From Enterococcus sp. BWB1-3 (lineage in GTDB: Bacteria; Bacillota; Bacilli; Lactobacillales; Enterococcaceae), in NCBI RefSeq assembly GCF_016745275.1, contig NZ_JADOEP010000009.1:62001-126000 (forward strand): a stretch of DNA of 64,000 nt, given 5' to 3'. Made by a program: the position numbers and the translations under genes. The notes beneath the pieces are model-generated. The model did not search any database, was not told the DNA's origin, and was given only the letters and a program-made list of their open reading frames with translations. This document shows positions 1-9,495 of the stretch, one piece after another (position 1 is the stretch's first letter; each line of letters starts with the position of its first letter).

Positions 1-76
1 AGTTTATTCTGCTTCCATACTTCATTAATCTGTGTTATGAGCTGCAGGACAGCTTTCGAACTGCTTCAATTCATAG

Positions 77-125
77 AAAAAAGCTGAGATTCATACCTTC
101 CATCAGATATTTCCTCCCAGCTTTA
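77..125 (-). terminator. Probable clpX terminator
   Basis: Read on the minus strand downstream of the clpX stop, arms AAAGCTG(G)GAG and CTCAGCTTT enclose a loop of about 24 nt and run into a T tract. This is the form of an intrinsic terminator. The rest of positions 1-170 shows no gene. Confidence 0.6.
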
Positions 126-170
126 GAATTGCATATTAATGATTCACTGAAGCAATTTTAATCCGATTGT

Positions 171-1421
171 TTAACCGGCCTTTTGATCCTTTTTATTGTA
201 AATGATCGCTGGTTTTCCTTTTCCTTCAACAGCCAATTCAGTAATAATTACTTTTTTGATTGTTTCATCAGATGGGATATCAAACATGACATCCAGCATT
301 ATTCCTTCAATAATAGATCTTAATCCGCGCGCTCCTGTATTCCGCTCAATTGCCTGCTTGGCAATTCCACGTAATGCATCATCCTCGAATTCCAGCTCCG
401 TATTGTCCAAGGCCAACAGTTTTTGATACTGTTTCACCAAAGCATTCTTCGGTTCAGTTAGAATACGAACAAGATCATTAACCGTAAGTTTTTCCAAAGC
501 AGCAGTAACCGGCAACCGACCAATAAATTCAGGAATCAGACCAAATTTAAGCAGGTCTTCCGGGATAATCTGCTGCATAATACTTTCATCTTCTGAAAGC
601 TTGCTGTTGTTTGTTCCGAAACCAATAGTCTTGTCACCCAGACGGTTTTTAACGATACCTTCAATACCATCAAATGCTCCACCGACAATAAACAAAATAT
701 TGGTAGTATCAATCTGAATAAACTCCTGATGAGGGTGCTTTCTTCCACCTTGAGGAGGAACGCTAGCAACTGTCCCTTCCAAAATTTTTAACAGTGCCTG
801 CTGCACACCTTCACCGGAAACATCTCTTGTAATAGAAACATTTTCGCTTTTACGGGCAATCTTATCAATTTCATCAATATAGATAATCCCTTTTTCAGCA
901 CGCTCCACATTATAATCTGCTGCCTGCAGAAGTTTCAACAGAATGTTCTCCACATCTTCTCCTACATACCCTGCTTCTGTTAAGCTGGTTGCATCAGCAA
1001 TCGCAAATGGTACATTTAATGTTCTTGCCAAAGTCTGAGCGAGAAAAGTTTTACCGGAACCCGTTGGTCCAATTAGGCAAATATTGCTTTTTTGTAGCTC
1101 AACATCGTCTGAAGTATTATTCTCAGTATGGTTCACACGTTTATAGTGATTATAAACGGCCACTGAAAGAGAACGTTTTGCCTGCTCCTGACCAATGACA
1201 TATTGATCTAAAATATCTAAAATCTCCTGAGGCTTAGGAACATCAGTCAATTCACGTACAGCTTCATCATAAAATTCTTCATCAATAATCTCTTTGCACA
1301 GATCTATACATTCATTACAGATATAGACACCCGGTCCTGCAACAATTTTCTTTACTTCCTCCTGTGTTTTACCACAGAAAGAACAACGAACAGGTCCATT
1401 ATTATTTGTGTTGTCGTACAC
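171..1421 (-). CDS. clpX: ATP-dependent Clp protease ATP-binding subunit ClpX
   Basis: ClpX is the hexameric AAA+ unfoldase that feeds tagged proteins to the ClpP peptidase in the cytoplasm. The 416-aa product has full family length. The N-terminal zinc-binding domain has Cys13, Cys16, Cys35 and Cys38. The AAA+ domain has a Walker A motif GPTGSGKT near residue 118, a Walker B segment [10 protein letters not shown], the GYVG pore loop and the [19 protein letters not shown] region. The start is GTG at 1421, seven bases after a perfect AAGGAGG. The gene stands alone on the minus strand and is divergent from the lactonase gene. Identification is certain from family motifs. Confidence 0.98.
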   Translation of the reverse strand: MYDNTNNNGPVRCSFCGKTQEEVKKIVAGPGVYICNECIDLCKEIIDEEFYDEAVRELTDVPKPQEILDILDQYVIGQEQAKRSLSVAVYNHYKRVNHTENNTSDDVELQKSNICLIGPTGSGKTFLAQTLARTLNVPFAIADATSLTEAGYVGEDVENILLKLLQAADYNVERAEKGIIYIDEIDKIARKSENVSITRDVSGEGVQQALLKILEGTVASVPPQGGRKHPHQEFIQIDTTNILFIVGGAFDGIEGIVKNRLGDKTIGFGTNNSKLSEDESIMQQIIPEDLLKFGLIPEFIGRLPVTAALEKLTVNDLVRILTEPKNALVKQYQKLLALDNTELEFEDDALRGIAKQAIERNTGARGLRSIIEGIMLDVMFDIPSDETIKKVIITELAVEGKGKPAIIYNKKDQKAG

Positions 1422-1614
1422 GTATGTTCCTCCTTAAAAAATAAAAAGTAACTGAGAGAACAGTCTTAGGGAATCATATCACAAATAAGACAAAAATGCG
1501 AATTTTGCAGCAGCAGTTTTTAGAATAAAGATATTCTTAAATAAATCTTCTTTATGTTATACTATGGGATGTAGCGTTTAACTTATAAAACTTAATAAAT
1601 GGAGGGCATAATGC

Positions 1615-2646
1615 ATGTTGGAAAAAATTTTACTAGGTACATACACTCGAAGAGCTAGTAAGGGAATTCATGAAATTCTATTAGATACAGATAAAGGACA
1701 GCTTTTAGAGGTTGAACTGGCAGCTGAAGGAAATGGTCCGACTTATGTAACCATGAGCAAGAAAGGAAACTTGTATTCAGTAATCGAATTGGGTGAGGAA
1801 GGCGGTGCAGCTGCATTCGAAAAAGATGGAGAAAAGAGCTTTAAACTGATTAATGCAGTAACAGAAAAAGGAGCCCCTCACTGCTATGTTGCCGTTGATG
1901 AGAACCGCCAGCTGCTTTATGGTGCCAATTATCACCGAGGCATGGTTTATACTCATCGTATACTGGCTGACGGATCACTGGAACTGGCAGACATAGTTAC
2001 TCACGACGAGGAAACTGGTCCACATAAGAACCAAAACAATGCCCATGTTCATTATACAGATTTAACACCAGATCAACGACTTGTTGTCTGTGATTTAGGA
2101 ACAGATCGTGTGTACACTTATGATGTGGATGATGATGGCAAATTGACAGAGGTTGCTCAATATGTTGCAGAACCTGGAACAGGTCCGCGTCATTTAGTCT
2201 TCCATCCAAATAATCAGTTTGCGTATTTATTTGGCGAATTAGACAATACTGTAACTGTATTAGCATATAATGCAGCTGATGGAACATTCAGCCAAACACA
2301 GAAATTATCTACACTGCCTGAAGATTTCACTGATTTTAACGGCGGTGCTGCCATTCGTATTTCAAAAGATGGACGCTTCCTTTACGCTTCAAACAGAGGG
2401 CATAATTCAATCGCTGTTTTTGCAGTCAACGAGAGCGGAAATGAAGTTGAACTCATTCAACTGATTTCGACAGAAGGAGATTTCCCAAGAGATTTTGCTT
2501 TGAACAGCTCTGAAGAATTTGTTGTTGCTGCCAATCAGAATACAGATAATTTAACACTTTATCGCAGAGACAAAGAAAACGGTCTGCTGACGGTAATTCA
2601 AAAAGATATCTATGCACCGGAATGTGTTTGTGTCTACTTTAAATAG
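1615..2646 (+). CDS. pgl: 6-phosphogluconolactonase (beta-propeller, Pgl/YkgB type)
   Basis: The 343-aa protein belongs to the lactonase beta-propeller family, which hydrolyses 6-phosphogluconolactone in the oxidative pentose phosphate pathway. It opens with the typical LLGTYTRR strand and shows the repeated blades of the family, including GPTYVTMSKKGNLYSV, NNAHVHYTDLTPDQR, GTGPRHLVFHPN and NGGAAIRISKDGRFLYASNRG. The ATG at 1615 follows a GGAGGG at good spacing; another ATG at 1611 is out of frame. It is monocistronic and ends in a large hairpin. The family assignment is firm; the exact substrate is inferred from homology. Confidence 0.9.
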   Translation: MLEKILLGTYTRRASKGIHEILLDTDKGQLLEVELAAEGNGPTYVTMSKKGNLYSVIELGEEGGAAAFEKDGEKSFKLINAVTEKGAPHCYVAVDENRQLLYGANYHRGMVYTHRILADGSLELADIVTHDEETGPHKNQNNAHVHYTDLTPDQRLVVCDLGTDRVYTYDVDDDGKLTEVAQYVAEPGTGPRHLVFHPNNQFAYLFGELDNTVTVLAYNAADGTFSQTQKLSTLPEDFTDFNGGAAIRISKDGRFLYASNRGHNSIAVFAVNESGNEVELIQLISTEGDFPRDFALNSSEEFVVAANQNTDNLTLYRRDKENGLLTVIQKDIYAPECVCVYFK

Positions 2647-2656
2647 AAAATAACTA

Positions 2657-2759
2657 AAAGATGAGCAATTTCAATATATGTATCCTAATCGTTCCAAAAG
2701 GTTGGTCAAATATAGCAGCTTTTTGACGATCGATACATTGTGAAGGCTCATCTTTTTTT
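2657..2759 (+). terminator. Large terminator hairpin after pgl
   Basis: AAAGATGAGC at 2657-2666 pairs with GCTCATCTTT at 2745-2754, followed by a T run. The pairing continues inward imperfectly (ATGTATC with GATACAT), giving a long stem of about 27 imperfect pairs with a loop of about 35 nt. It is probably an intrinsic terminator but larger than usual. Confidence 0.7.
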
Positions 2760-2872
2760 GCCGATTTTTAATTGCTTAATAACATTTTTGTCTTTTGAAC
2801 GGATACTTTTTTCAGTTTACCTTCTGCTTGAATGTTGAAAAATCTTCTGTTAACGTTCTGTTGCAAGCCTGC

Positions 2873-3040
2873 TTAGCTGTTCCTTTTTACAGATAGATAA
2901 TTTTTGCTTTGACGAATGACCGCAATCTCCCTAGTTTCCATGATTCCTTCCAATGCAACCAATGCTTCCAAAAACCGTTCATCTTCTTTTGCATACTCGT
3001 AAAATGGTAAAATCAGACGTAAAGGAGCACCTTTGATCAG
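2873..3040 (-). pseudogene. Coding remnant of unknown family
   Basis: An open minus-strand frame of 55 codons and a stop has protein-like composition, with segments LRLILPFYEYAKEDERFLEAL and a hydrophilic C terminus ending in KRNS. It has no start codon or ribosome binding site and is bounded upstream by an in-frame stop. It looks like the C-terminal end of a broken gene. I do not recognise the family. Confidence 0.35.
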
Positions 3041-3443
3041 TCATTTATCAGGAGTTGTTCAGTAATAACTGCTATTATCGTACCTGGGAAACATTACTTC
3101 CGAAATATCTTGAGTATACTGGTTTTCAGACAATTTCTTCTCTAAAATCCGCTTATATTCAATCCCCCAAAGACAACTTGAGAGAACGCGAATATTCTTC
3201 CATCCCCTCTTTTCTGCTATTCTTCTTTTTCATGACACACTCATTCTTTTTTTAATGACTTTATATAAAAAGAATGAAGTAAGATAAATTGGAAAATTCT
3301 GTAATAGCCAAGATAATAATCTGATTGTTTCTAGAAGTAGTTTCGACCTATCTGATTTCATTAGCTGTTTCTTCTATCTAAAGTACACGATATCCATGCA
3401 CCACCAATTGATAAGAATTAATCATGTATGCACTATATTCTTT

Positions 3444-3690
3444 GATTTCAGTTCATAGAGGACTGCTAAACAATACATTTTTAACCAATTTATCGGAACT
3501 GGAAGCAGGAGATATTTTTATTCTGTCGATTTTAGATTCAGAAGCTTTCCTACAAGATATGAGGAATTGAAGTGATCAAGCCAACGACAGTTGAATCATT
3601 GAGAATTACCGAAGGAGAGGAACAGATGATATTAATAACCTGTATCCCATACGTTCACAAAACCGCTAATCCATGCTCTGAGATTTGTTC
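3444..3690 (+). pseudogene. Class C sortase fragment, frameshifted
   Basis: Two frames together read as the C-terminal half of a class C (pilin-polymerising) sortase. Frame one (about 3429-3570) contains SVHRGLLNN followed by LSELEAGDIFIL, matching the family GHRGLP and LxxGDxFY segments with the catalytic His. It then hits a stop. Frame two (about 3562-3690) gives EVIKPTTVESLRITEGEEQ followed by LITCIPY, which matches the family VxPxDxSxLxIxxGxDYxTLxTCTPY with the catalytic Cys. The N-terminal part and the usual pilin neighbours are absent, and the terminal Arg motif is not seen. Confidence 0.75.
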
Positions 3691-3699
3691 ATTGAGATT

Positions 3700-3770
3700 C
3701 AAACTCTCTTTGTATCTACCCCCGAATAAATGGCGGTACAAAAGCCCCACTTTTATAAACAGTGCTTTTC
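3700..3770 (+). repeat. CCGAATAAA-type motif, copy 1
   Basis: The segment reads CAAACTCTCTTTGTATCTAC then CCCGAATAAATGGCGGTAC and AAAAGC. It closely matches 10486-10560 on the plus strand and more loosely 5695-5750 on the minus strand. The shared core is CCGAATAAAYGG followed after about five bases by an AAGC. No open frame is conserved, so it may be a structured RNA or a decayed repeat. Confidence 0.5.
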
Positions 3771-3888
3771 AACTAATTTTCTACCTTAAAAGAATTACTA
3801 CCTATTCGGTGTGTGTTATTTTTTAGTTTTTCTTTTACTGATATTATTTCCAAATTTTTCTATTTTAATTCCCTTTCCAAAATAAATC

Positions 3889-3964
3889 AAAAAAGAAACT
3901 GTTCAAGCTACAGGAAACTTTATAAGGCTCTTTCAAGTTTCACTGTAAAAACAGTTTCTTTTTT
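3889..3964. terminator. Long bidirectional hairpin
   Basis: AAAAAAGAAACTGTT at 3889-3903 is a perfect inverted match to AACAGTTTCTTTTTT at 3950-3964. A second inner pairing (CAGGAAACT with AGTTTCACTG) extends the stem. With A and T tracts on both sides it could terminate transcription in either direction, including read-through from the exporter gene at 4134-5441. Confidence 0.6.
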
Positions 3965-4133
3965 ATCAGAGGATGACTTCTTTCCAATCAGGCATCGTGA
4001 CATATAGAATAAGTCTATTCATTGTTTAAAAGCAGTACGCTAATTCTCTTCTGCTCTTCTTTAATCTGCTTTTAACCAATTATTCTGTATTAGTTTTATT
4101 CTCTAACAGTTTAGTGTCGCTTACATCAGACAA

Positions 4134-5441
4134 TTATTCATCTATTCTGCCTAAGAGATTTTCTTCTGCTATCTCCTCTTTATTATGTCTTTTCTTCAAA
4201 CGTTTTTGCAGCTCTTTATCATAATTCCGCGCAGCAGGAATGAGGTAATTAAGAATACCGCAAAGTAGTGTACCAATTCCTGCAATTAAAAACATTTTTT
4301 CTACTCCTATATTATCTGCCAGCGGTCCTGCCATAATTAAACCTACAGGACCGGTAATACTCATCAGTGAATTCAATACACCTAATACTCGACCAAGATA
4401 TTTAGGTTCGTAGCTTTGCTGGATCATTGTCATCAGCAATGTATTGAAATAAGGCGTTGCGAAACCGGCGATTGCATTCAAAATGATGAAGAGCATGAAT
4501 CCTCTATTCGTCCCAGGAAGCAAGCCGCTGGCACCAATCGTCAGTCCAATCACAAAATACGCAAAAAATATAGGCTTCATTCGATCTTTCCAGTTTCCAA
4601 AAACACCTATAACTGCACCGCCTGCCAACATTCCTACTGCATAGATGACTTCAACCAAACCAGCCTGCCCTACTGTTCCTCCAAAGTAATTCATCGTCAT
4701 CAAGGGATAAAGACTGGCTGCCGGCATGAAAATCAGCATAAATACAGCACCAATAATAGTGATGTACCAAAGACCTTTGTTTTCCATCAGTTTTTTTAGA
4801 CCAAACTTCGTATCTTCCAAAAGATGTATTTTTTCCCCTTCAGAAACAATTCTTGGAATAGTTACAAAAATTAACAGCCCTACGCCCAAAAATGCGCCCA
4901 GTACATCCAGCATAATCAACAAATTCATCGGCATAATGGTGAAAAGAAAGGCTCCCAGAGCCGGCGCAATGATAAAATTGGCAGATTGAACCATGCCCAG
5001 CTGACCATTTACTTTTGTCAGCTCTTCTTCAGGAACCATGGTCGGTAAAATCGACTGAATGATCGGCATCTGGAATGTTTGAGCTACAGCACGCATAAAT
5101 AACGAAACGAAAACCAGCCAAAGAGGAAACTCATCAGCAAGAGTTCCTGAAACTGCTAAAATCAGTGCGAAAATCGCAACAATAACATCTGTAACGATTA
5201 AAATAGTTTTTTTATTCAACCGATCGACAAAAGGTCCAACAAACGGACTTAACAAAACCATTGGAATCATGCCCACTAATGTCGCAAAGCTGAGGATGGT
5301 TGCCGATCCGGTCGCTTTCGTCAGATACCAGATAATTGAATACTGAACAATCATGCTGGTTATTCCAGATAAAAATTGTCCAGTAAGAAATAGATAGATA
5401 TTTTTTCTCCAGTGAGGAGGAATCATAATATTCTCAGTCAT
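4134..5441 (-). CDS. MFS multidrug exporter (DHA3 / MefA-like)
   Basis: The 435-aa integral membrane protein has about 12 hydrophobic segments and belongs to the major facilitator superfamily. The segment FVGPFVDRLNKKTILIVTD is the loop 2-3 signature, and the overall pattern resembles the macrolide-efflux (MefA, DHA3) group. The frame is open for 35 codons further upstream, but that extension is antisense to a dispersed repeat and contains no convincing start signal. The ATG at 5441 has AGGAGT at correct spacing and begins MTENIMIPPHWRKN, so I place the start there. The C terminus is a charged tail. The substrate is unknown. Confidence 0.85.
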   Translation of the reverse strand: MTENIMIPPHWRKNIYLFLTGQFLSGITSMIVQYSIIWYLTKATGSATILSFATLVGMIPMVLLSPFVGPFVDRLNKKTILIVTDVIVAIFALILAVSGTLADEFPLWLVFVSLFMRAVAQTFQMPIIQSILPTMVPEEELTKVNGQLGMVQSANFIIAPALGAFLFTIMPMNLLIMLDVLGAFLGVGLLIFVTIPRIVSEGEKIHLLEDTKFGLKKLMENKGLWYITIIGAVFMLIFMPAASLYPLMTMNYFGGTVGQAGLVEVIYAVGMLAGGAVIGVFGNWKDRMKPIFFAYFVIGLTIGASGLLPGTNRGFMLFIILNAIAGFATPYFNTLLMTMIQQSYEPKYLGRVLGVLNSLMSITGPVGLIMAGPLADNIGVEKMFLIAGIGTLLCGILNYLIPAARNYDKELQKRLKKRHNKEEIAEENLLGRIDE

Positions 5442-5491
5442 AAAAACACTCCTAATATTTATTCTTTCATGAAATAGTGATAGAACGCAAT

Positions 5492-5648
5492 CGAGGTTGT
5501 GACAGAAGTGTTCTGTCTCAAGAACCCGGTAGGTATCATGCATCATCTACTCTGACGAGTCAATCGTAGTGATTTATGACAATAAGTCGGAATATACGAA
5601 AATTGTCAAGGAACACTAGTTATAAAATGACTAGCTGTGAATTGATAC
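5492..5648 (+). repeat. Dispersed 155-bp repeat, copy 1
   Basis: This segment is about 90% identical to 19894-20048 in the same orientation. The other copy reads as a 43-codon peptide ending KIVKKHYS and a stop; this copy carries an extra base that breaks the frame at a TGA. The repeat has no terminal inverted repeats that I can see. It is probably a fragment of a multicopy element, family unknown. Confidence 0.75.
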
Positions 5649-5694
5649 CTCCCTGGAGCTACTCATATTTTCAGTATCGTTCGACTTATTTCCG

Positions 5695-5750
5695 AAGAGA
5701 CAGCTTCTGGAACACCGTTTATTCGGTTTTAGGATCTCAGATATACTTAT
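5695..5750 (-). repeat. CCGAATAAACGG motif, copy 3
   Basis: On the minus strand the core CCGAATAAACGG lies at 5726-5715, preceded by a TATATCTGAGATCCTAAAA stretch and followed by CAGAAGC. Core and spacing match the copies at 3700 and 10486, while the flanks differ. It lies upstream of the MFS gene in the same direction. Confidence 0.35.
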
Positions 5751-6085
5751 GTCACAGTCCAATCGTGCTCCTGCTTGAGAAGCAAAAAGAAAGTTTGAAA
5801 AATCACTTTTTTCAATACCCCTATGCTTCGAAAGAATCTTCTGATATCGGAATGTTTTCCAAAATCAGAAGAGACTTAGGTTATTCTCATTCTTATTGAG
5901 TGAATTCCTGCTTTTTTATATAACATGAGAGCCGGCCCCTTTCCTCGAATTCTGTTCCTCTTTAATCGTACCTTATTGTATTGGGAGAGACAAGAAAAAA
6001 ACTAATATTGGATTATTTCCACTCTGATCTTCGACAAGCGGAACAATTCAATCCTATTAAGATACAACCAACTTTTTAATCTACT

Positions 6086-6124
6086 AAAAAGCCGTACAAA
6101 CCTAAATGTCTGTACAGCTTTTTT
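6086..6124. terminator. Intrinsic terminator
   Basis: AAAAAGC(C)GTACA at 6086-6098 pairs with TGTAC(A)GCTTTTT at 6111-6124 across a 12-nt loop. The A and T tracts make it usable in either direction. No intact gene abuts it. Confidence 0.65.
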
Positions 6125-6491
6125 AGTTAGAGGGATAGTTCTTTTAAAATTTTTTAGACAGAGAAGCAGCTTCTCCATCAAACTGATTTTCTACTCCCAC
6201 AAAAAATCAATTATGGAAAAACAGCTCTCATCTGCCTAATTTTCAATCCTGTTTTGAGATCAGCAGGAAAAGGATTTCCCTTTTTAAAGTATCCCCTGCT
6301 TAAGAAAGCGTGAGTCAGACCAACAACAGTCTCCGTCACCTTCATTTTTGTCTCAAAAATATTCAAAACTTAAAAGCTGACAGCTGTCCAGAAACTGTTC
6401 ACTCTTTCAAGATTTTGACCATTCAACGTTCCTTTTCAACCATTACCTTTTTTATTTTTCTATTTGTATCCTTTTTTATATAGATAAAGAA

Positions 6492-8864
6492 TTATTCAAA
6501 GGAGTGACTCCCATCATCCATGTAAATAACACCCATCCAGTAAAAGCCCTGCAGTTCTTCATTCTTGGTTTTACTGAGTACCTTCTCTGCAATCACCGCG
6601 AATCGCTGATCATCCAAATCATAGGATGTACGTAAAACTGCCAGACCTTCTTTTTCCAAAGAATCAACTAGCTTATCAGAAATTTTATCCTCATCAAAAA
6701 ATTTCTCTTCTACATGATAAAATTCTTTATCGGCTACATCTTCCGTAATTTCATAATCTAAAAGGTTTTTATCAAGGACATAAAGGCTGTCTTCCACCAA
6801 TACTCGCTTTGATGCTTTTCCGGAAACATTGAGCAAGACATTATTCAGTAATTCATTATCATTATTGGTACTGTCCAGAACATTCCATTCCCCATTTACT
6901 TTGACCTTGTTCCAGGCATGTGGAAGATCTCCATCCAGATAACCAGTAACAACAATCGTTTCAAGCCCGGCTTCATCTGCCAGAAGCTTAAAAGCACTGG
7001 CATAGCTGGCACAAACGCCAACTTTATTAATCAAAACTCCATAAGGCGTAAATGAATCGTTAAACGCTTCATCAACTGTCACAAAATCATTTTCTTCCGC
7101 ATTTTTCAAAGCAGCATTGTCATATTCAGCAATTTCACAAAGATACTGATTGATTGCATACTCTTTTTCAAGATCACTCATTTTATCCGTAATGATCTCT
7201 TTAACAACTTTTTTTACTTCAGCTCTTAATTCTTTTTGCTGCTTCTTCATTGCAGAAGTATCCATATTATAACGAATCATTATTTTCATGCCGTCATCTG
7301 AAATTGAGGCCCCTTCAGCACCCAAAATTAATGGGTTTTGATAAATTGCTTCCATCCAGGCATCCGCCAAATAAGTCTGATCTCGTGCTTCGGGAAAATC
7401 TTTTAGATCAATCGTTGTCTTGCCGGAAATCATATGAATCGCCAGGTACTCACTAAGTGCACTGTTTGCAGTGATTTTATCGGTTGTTTCCTGAATACTG
7501 TCAGATGATTCTTTTTCATCCTCTGTCTCTGCTTCAGCTTCAGGAACAACTTCCATTTCAGTTGTTCCTGCCCGACTGCGCAACAAGTTCTGCCGAGTTT
7601 CCAAAGCAGACAAATCATCCTCTAGCGTTTTTTGCTTAAAGGTTTCCACTCTTGCTTTCCCTGAAAAACCAGTTCCATCTATTGTATAGGGAATCACCAC
7701 TACCTCTACTTTTTCGGCAGTCATATCGGACATATCTTCTTTTTCATACGAGTAAATAGACTCTGTTGCAACTTTCGCCTTAGATACTTCATAAGTAACG
7801 AGCTTCTGAACAAGAGAGCCGTCGCACATGGTCACCCAGCGATAAGAAGGCAGCTGACTATAAGAATCCGCTCTTAATTTACCTTCTTCTTCATTACTCA
7901 GATCAATTTCTTCATTGGAAGGTATACGTTCCGCCATCGAAGCAATATCCATCGCATTACTGATTGCTGATGTTCCGTCTTTAGATACAGCAATCACAGC
8001 ATAATTACTTTGGTATGTCTGATCCTTATAAATCGGTTCATCCCCTTCACCATATTTTTCAATGTTGTAATCTTTCCGACGTTCGTACTCAGAAACTGAA
8101 TACGTTCGTAAATAGGCAACATTCTCAGGCGTCCAGGTCGTCTCTTCTGTCTGCGCTCTGACAGAACCGCTCCATCGATACCCATTTTTCTCAGTATAAT
8201 CGAGATCCAAAATATAGTAATATTCTGCATCTTCCACTTCATTCCAAGAATATTCCGGCATTCCCTCTTCATTGATTTTCATCTTCAAACGCAATGAATC
8301 GGGAATTTCATGAATTACTGAAAAGAGTGTTACGATTGGTTTCTCAAGCTTTTCGCCAGTGTCCAAATCTACACGGACGATCATATAATACTGCTGTAAG
8401 TTTCCCCAATCTCCATATTCCCCTTTATCAAACAAAGTGTACTCAGCACTATCATAGCCATAGGAATTTTTATCCAAATCAGAAGAAGATATAGAAGCGG
8501 GCGCTGTTTTCGGCGGCAGCACTTCAATTTGTGTCCGTTCTTCGTCCATTTCAAATCCTGTACCCAGCGATTGTGTCAACTCCGGATCCTGGAACACTTC
8601 AACAACTTCAGTGTAATTCTTCATTCCTAATTCTTCAGGGTCAAATCCGATTTCTATTTTGAGCGGTTCATCACGTTCAACCATCAGTCTTTCTTCAGAA
8701 TAGATATAGGCTTCATCGTATTTATTCTTGATATCTAAAGCAAGCTTAGTCGAAGATATTTCGTTTCCTGCTGATTCATCTTTTTCAGCTGCCCTCTTTG
8801 TCCACTGACATCCCCCCAATATTAGAGTTATTCCCGCCAACACCACAAAAATTTTATTTTTCAT
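6492..8864 (-). CDS. Lipoprotein with transglutaminase-like domain
   Basis: The 790-aa product starts with a lipoprotein signal (MKNKIFVVLAGITLILGGC; lipobox LGGC), so it should be anchored outside the membrane. The C-terminal third holds a transglutaminase-like fold: GVCASYASAFKLLADEAGL with the nucleophile Cys, then LPHAWNKVKVNGEW with His and VLDST with Asp, forming a papain-like triad. The central part is acidic and of unknown fold, with a low-complexity Glu-rich segment. The frame extends to 8909 with a TTG, but the signal peptide and an AGAGGAAG just before ATG 8864 favour the shorter form. It is the third gene of the sigma/anti-sigma operon, so it is likely the output or sensor of that system. 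Its substrate is unknown. Confidence 0.8.
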   Translation of the reverse strand: MKNKIFVVLAGITLILGGCQWTKRAAEKDESAGNEISSTKLALDIKNKYDEAYIYSEERLMVERDEPLKIEIGFDPEELGMKNYTEVVEVFQDPELTQSLGTGFEMDEERTQIEVLPPKTAPASISSSDLDKNSYGYDSAEYTLFDKGEYGDWGNLQQYYMIVRVDLDTGEKLEKPIVTLFSVIHEIPDSLRLKMKINEEGMPEYSWNEVEDAEYYYILDLDYTEKNGYRWSGSVRAQTEETTWTPENVAYLRTYSVSEYERRKDYNIEKYGEGDEPIYKDQTYQSNYAVIAVSKDGTSAISNAMDIASMAERIPSNEEIDLSNEEEGKLRADSYSQLPSYRWVTMCDGSLVQKLVTYEVSKAKVATESIYSYEKEDMSDMTAEKVEVVVIPYTIDGTGFSGKARVETFKQKTLEDDLSALETRQNLLRSRAGTTEMEVVPEAEAETEDEKESSDSIQETTDKITANSALSEYLAIHMISGKTTIDLKDFPEARDQTYLADAWMEAIYQNPLILGAEGASISDDGMKIMIRYNMDTSAMKKQQKELRAEVKKVVKEIITDKMSDLEKEYAINQYLCEIAEYDNAALKNAEENDFVTVDEAFNDSFTPYGVLINKVGVCASYASAFKLLADEAGLETIVVTGYLDGDLPHAWNKVKVNGEWNVLDSTNNDNELLNNVLLNVSGKASKRVLVEDSLYVLDKNLLDYEITEDVADKEFYHVEEKFFDEDKISDKLVDSLEKEGLAVLRTSYDLDDQRFAVIAEKVLSKTKNEELQGFYWMGVIYMDDGSHSFE

Positions 8865-8934
8865 CTTCCTCTTTTCCGCCTTTCTACCAGTAATACCTTT
8901 TAAACTCAAAAAAGGTTACAGGTAAAATCACTTT

Positions 8935-9495
8935 TTATTCAAGTCTGTCTTTTATATACGCTAAAAATTCTGTTTCAGAAATTTCCTTTGCCTGAATAAA
9001 GTAATAGATTCCGTCTTTTTGATAGCCGGCAAAAAAAATATTCTCTTCATTCTTTGCCAGCCAAACATCTATTTCATTAAGCTTATTTGGCTCTGTTTCT
9101 CTCAGAAAATCCGGAATTACTTTGCTGCTGCTGCCTTTACTGACTTCAATATTTTCATTTTTACTTCCACCAATTTGACCGAAATTTTTGTCTATCGAAA
9201 AAGTATCGCTCTCCTGTTCAACAAATGCTATGCGAAGTGAATGCTGGGATTGATAATACCCATAACTGCCTGCACCAGCTATAATAACAAGAACAGCTGC
9301 CAATATCGCAAAGCGAACCGATTGTGAGAGCTTTCTTTTTACAGGTAAAGAAACAGGTTGTTCTTTTATGTCTGTTTTTGGAGGTACTTCCTGCTTTTTT
9401 TGTTCTTCACGTTCTCTCAGCTCAAGTCTGGTCTTCTCGATTAAACTTTTGGGAGCTTTAATTTGATTCAACTGTTTTTTATATTCGTCTTTCAT
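8935..9495 (-). CDS. Putative membrane anti-sigma factor
   Basis: The 186-aa protein has a charged cytoplasmic N terminus (about residues 1-60), one membrane segment (VRFAILAAVLVIIAGAGSY, near 63-81) and an extracytoplasmic domain. The layout, and the 4-nt ATGA overlap with the preceding ECF sigma factor gene, are those of a cognate anti-sigma factor. The extracellular domain has no motif I recognise. The lipoprotein gene follows closely, so the three genes are probably co-transcribed. Confidence 0.75.
   Translation of the reverse strand: MKDEYKKQLNQIKAPKSLIEKTRLELREREEQKKQEVPPKTDIKEQPVSLPVKRKLSQSVRFAILAAVLVIIAGAGSYGYYQSQHSLRIAFVEQESDTFSIDKNFGQIGGSKNENIEVSKGSSSKVIPDFLRETEPNKLNEIDVWLAKNEENIFFAGYQKDGIYYFIQAKEISETEFLAYIKDRLE

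Larger units (their letters stand above)
2760..4133. other. Gene-poor 1.4-kb stretch of decayed sequence
   Basis: No intact gene is visible. The stretch holds a minus-strand coding fragment (2873-3040), a class C sortase pseudogene (about 3444-3690), one copy of the CCGAATAAA-type motif (3700-3770) and a long hairpin (3889-3964). Short open frames here lack ribosome binding sites. The picture is of gene decay. Confidence 0.7.
5649..6491. other. Intergenic region without recognised genes
   Basis: The 840-bp stretch contains a minus-strand copy of the CCGAATAAACGG motif (5695-5750) and one clear terminator-like hairpin (6086-6124). The longest open frame, 5576-5899, starts inside the dispersed repeat and has no ribosome binding site or family match, so I do not call it a gene. 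Confidence 0.6.

Noticed and set aside
3572-3826. 84-codon frame as a complete gene
   Set aside because: Its first third is the C-terminal part of a class C sortase and the rest is unrelated sequence, so it is a pseudogene remnant.
5442-5546. 35-codon N-terminal extension of the MFS protein
   Set aside because: It is antisense to a dispersed repeat, adds a non-membrane Cys/His-rich segment, and a proper AGGAGT/ATG start exists at 5441.
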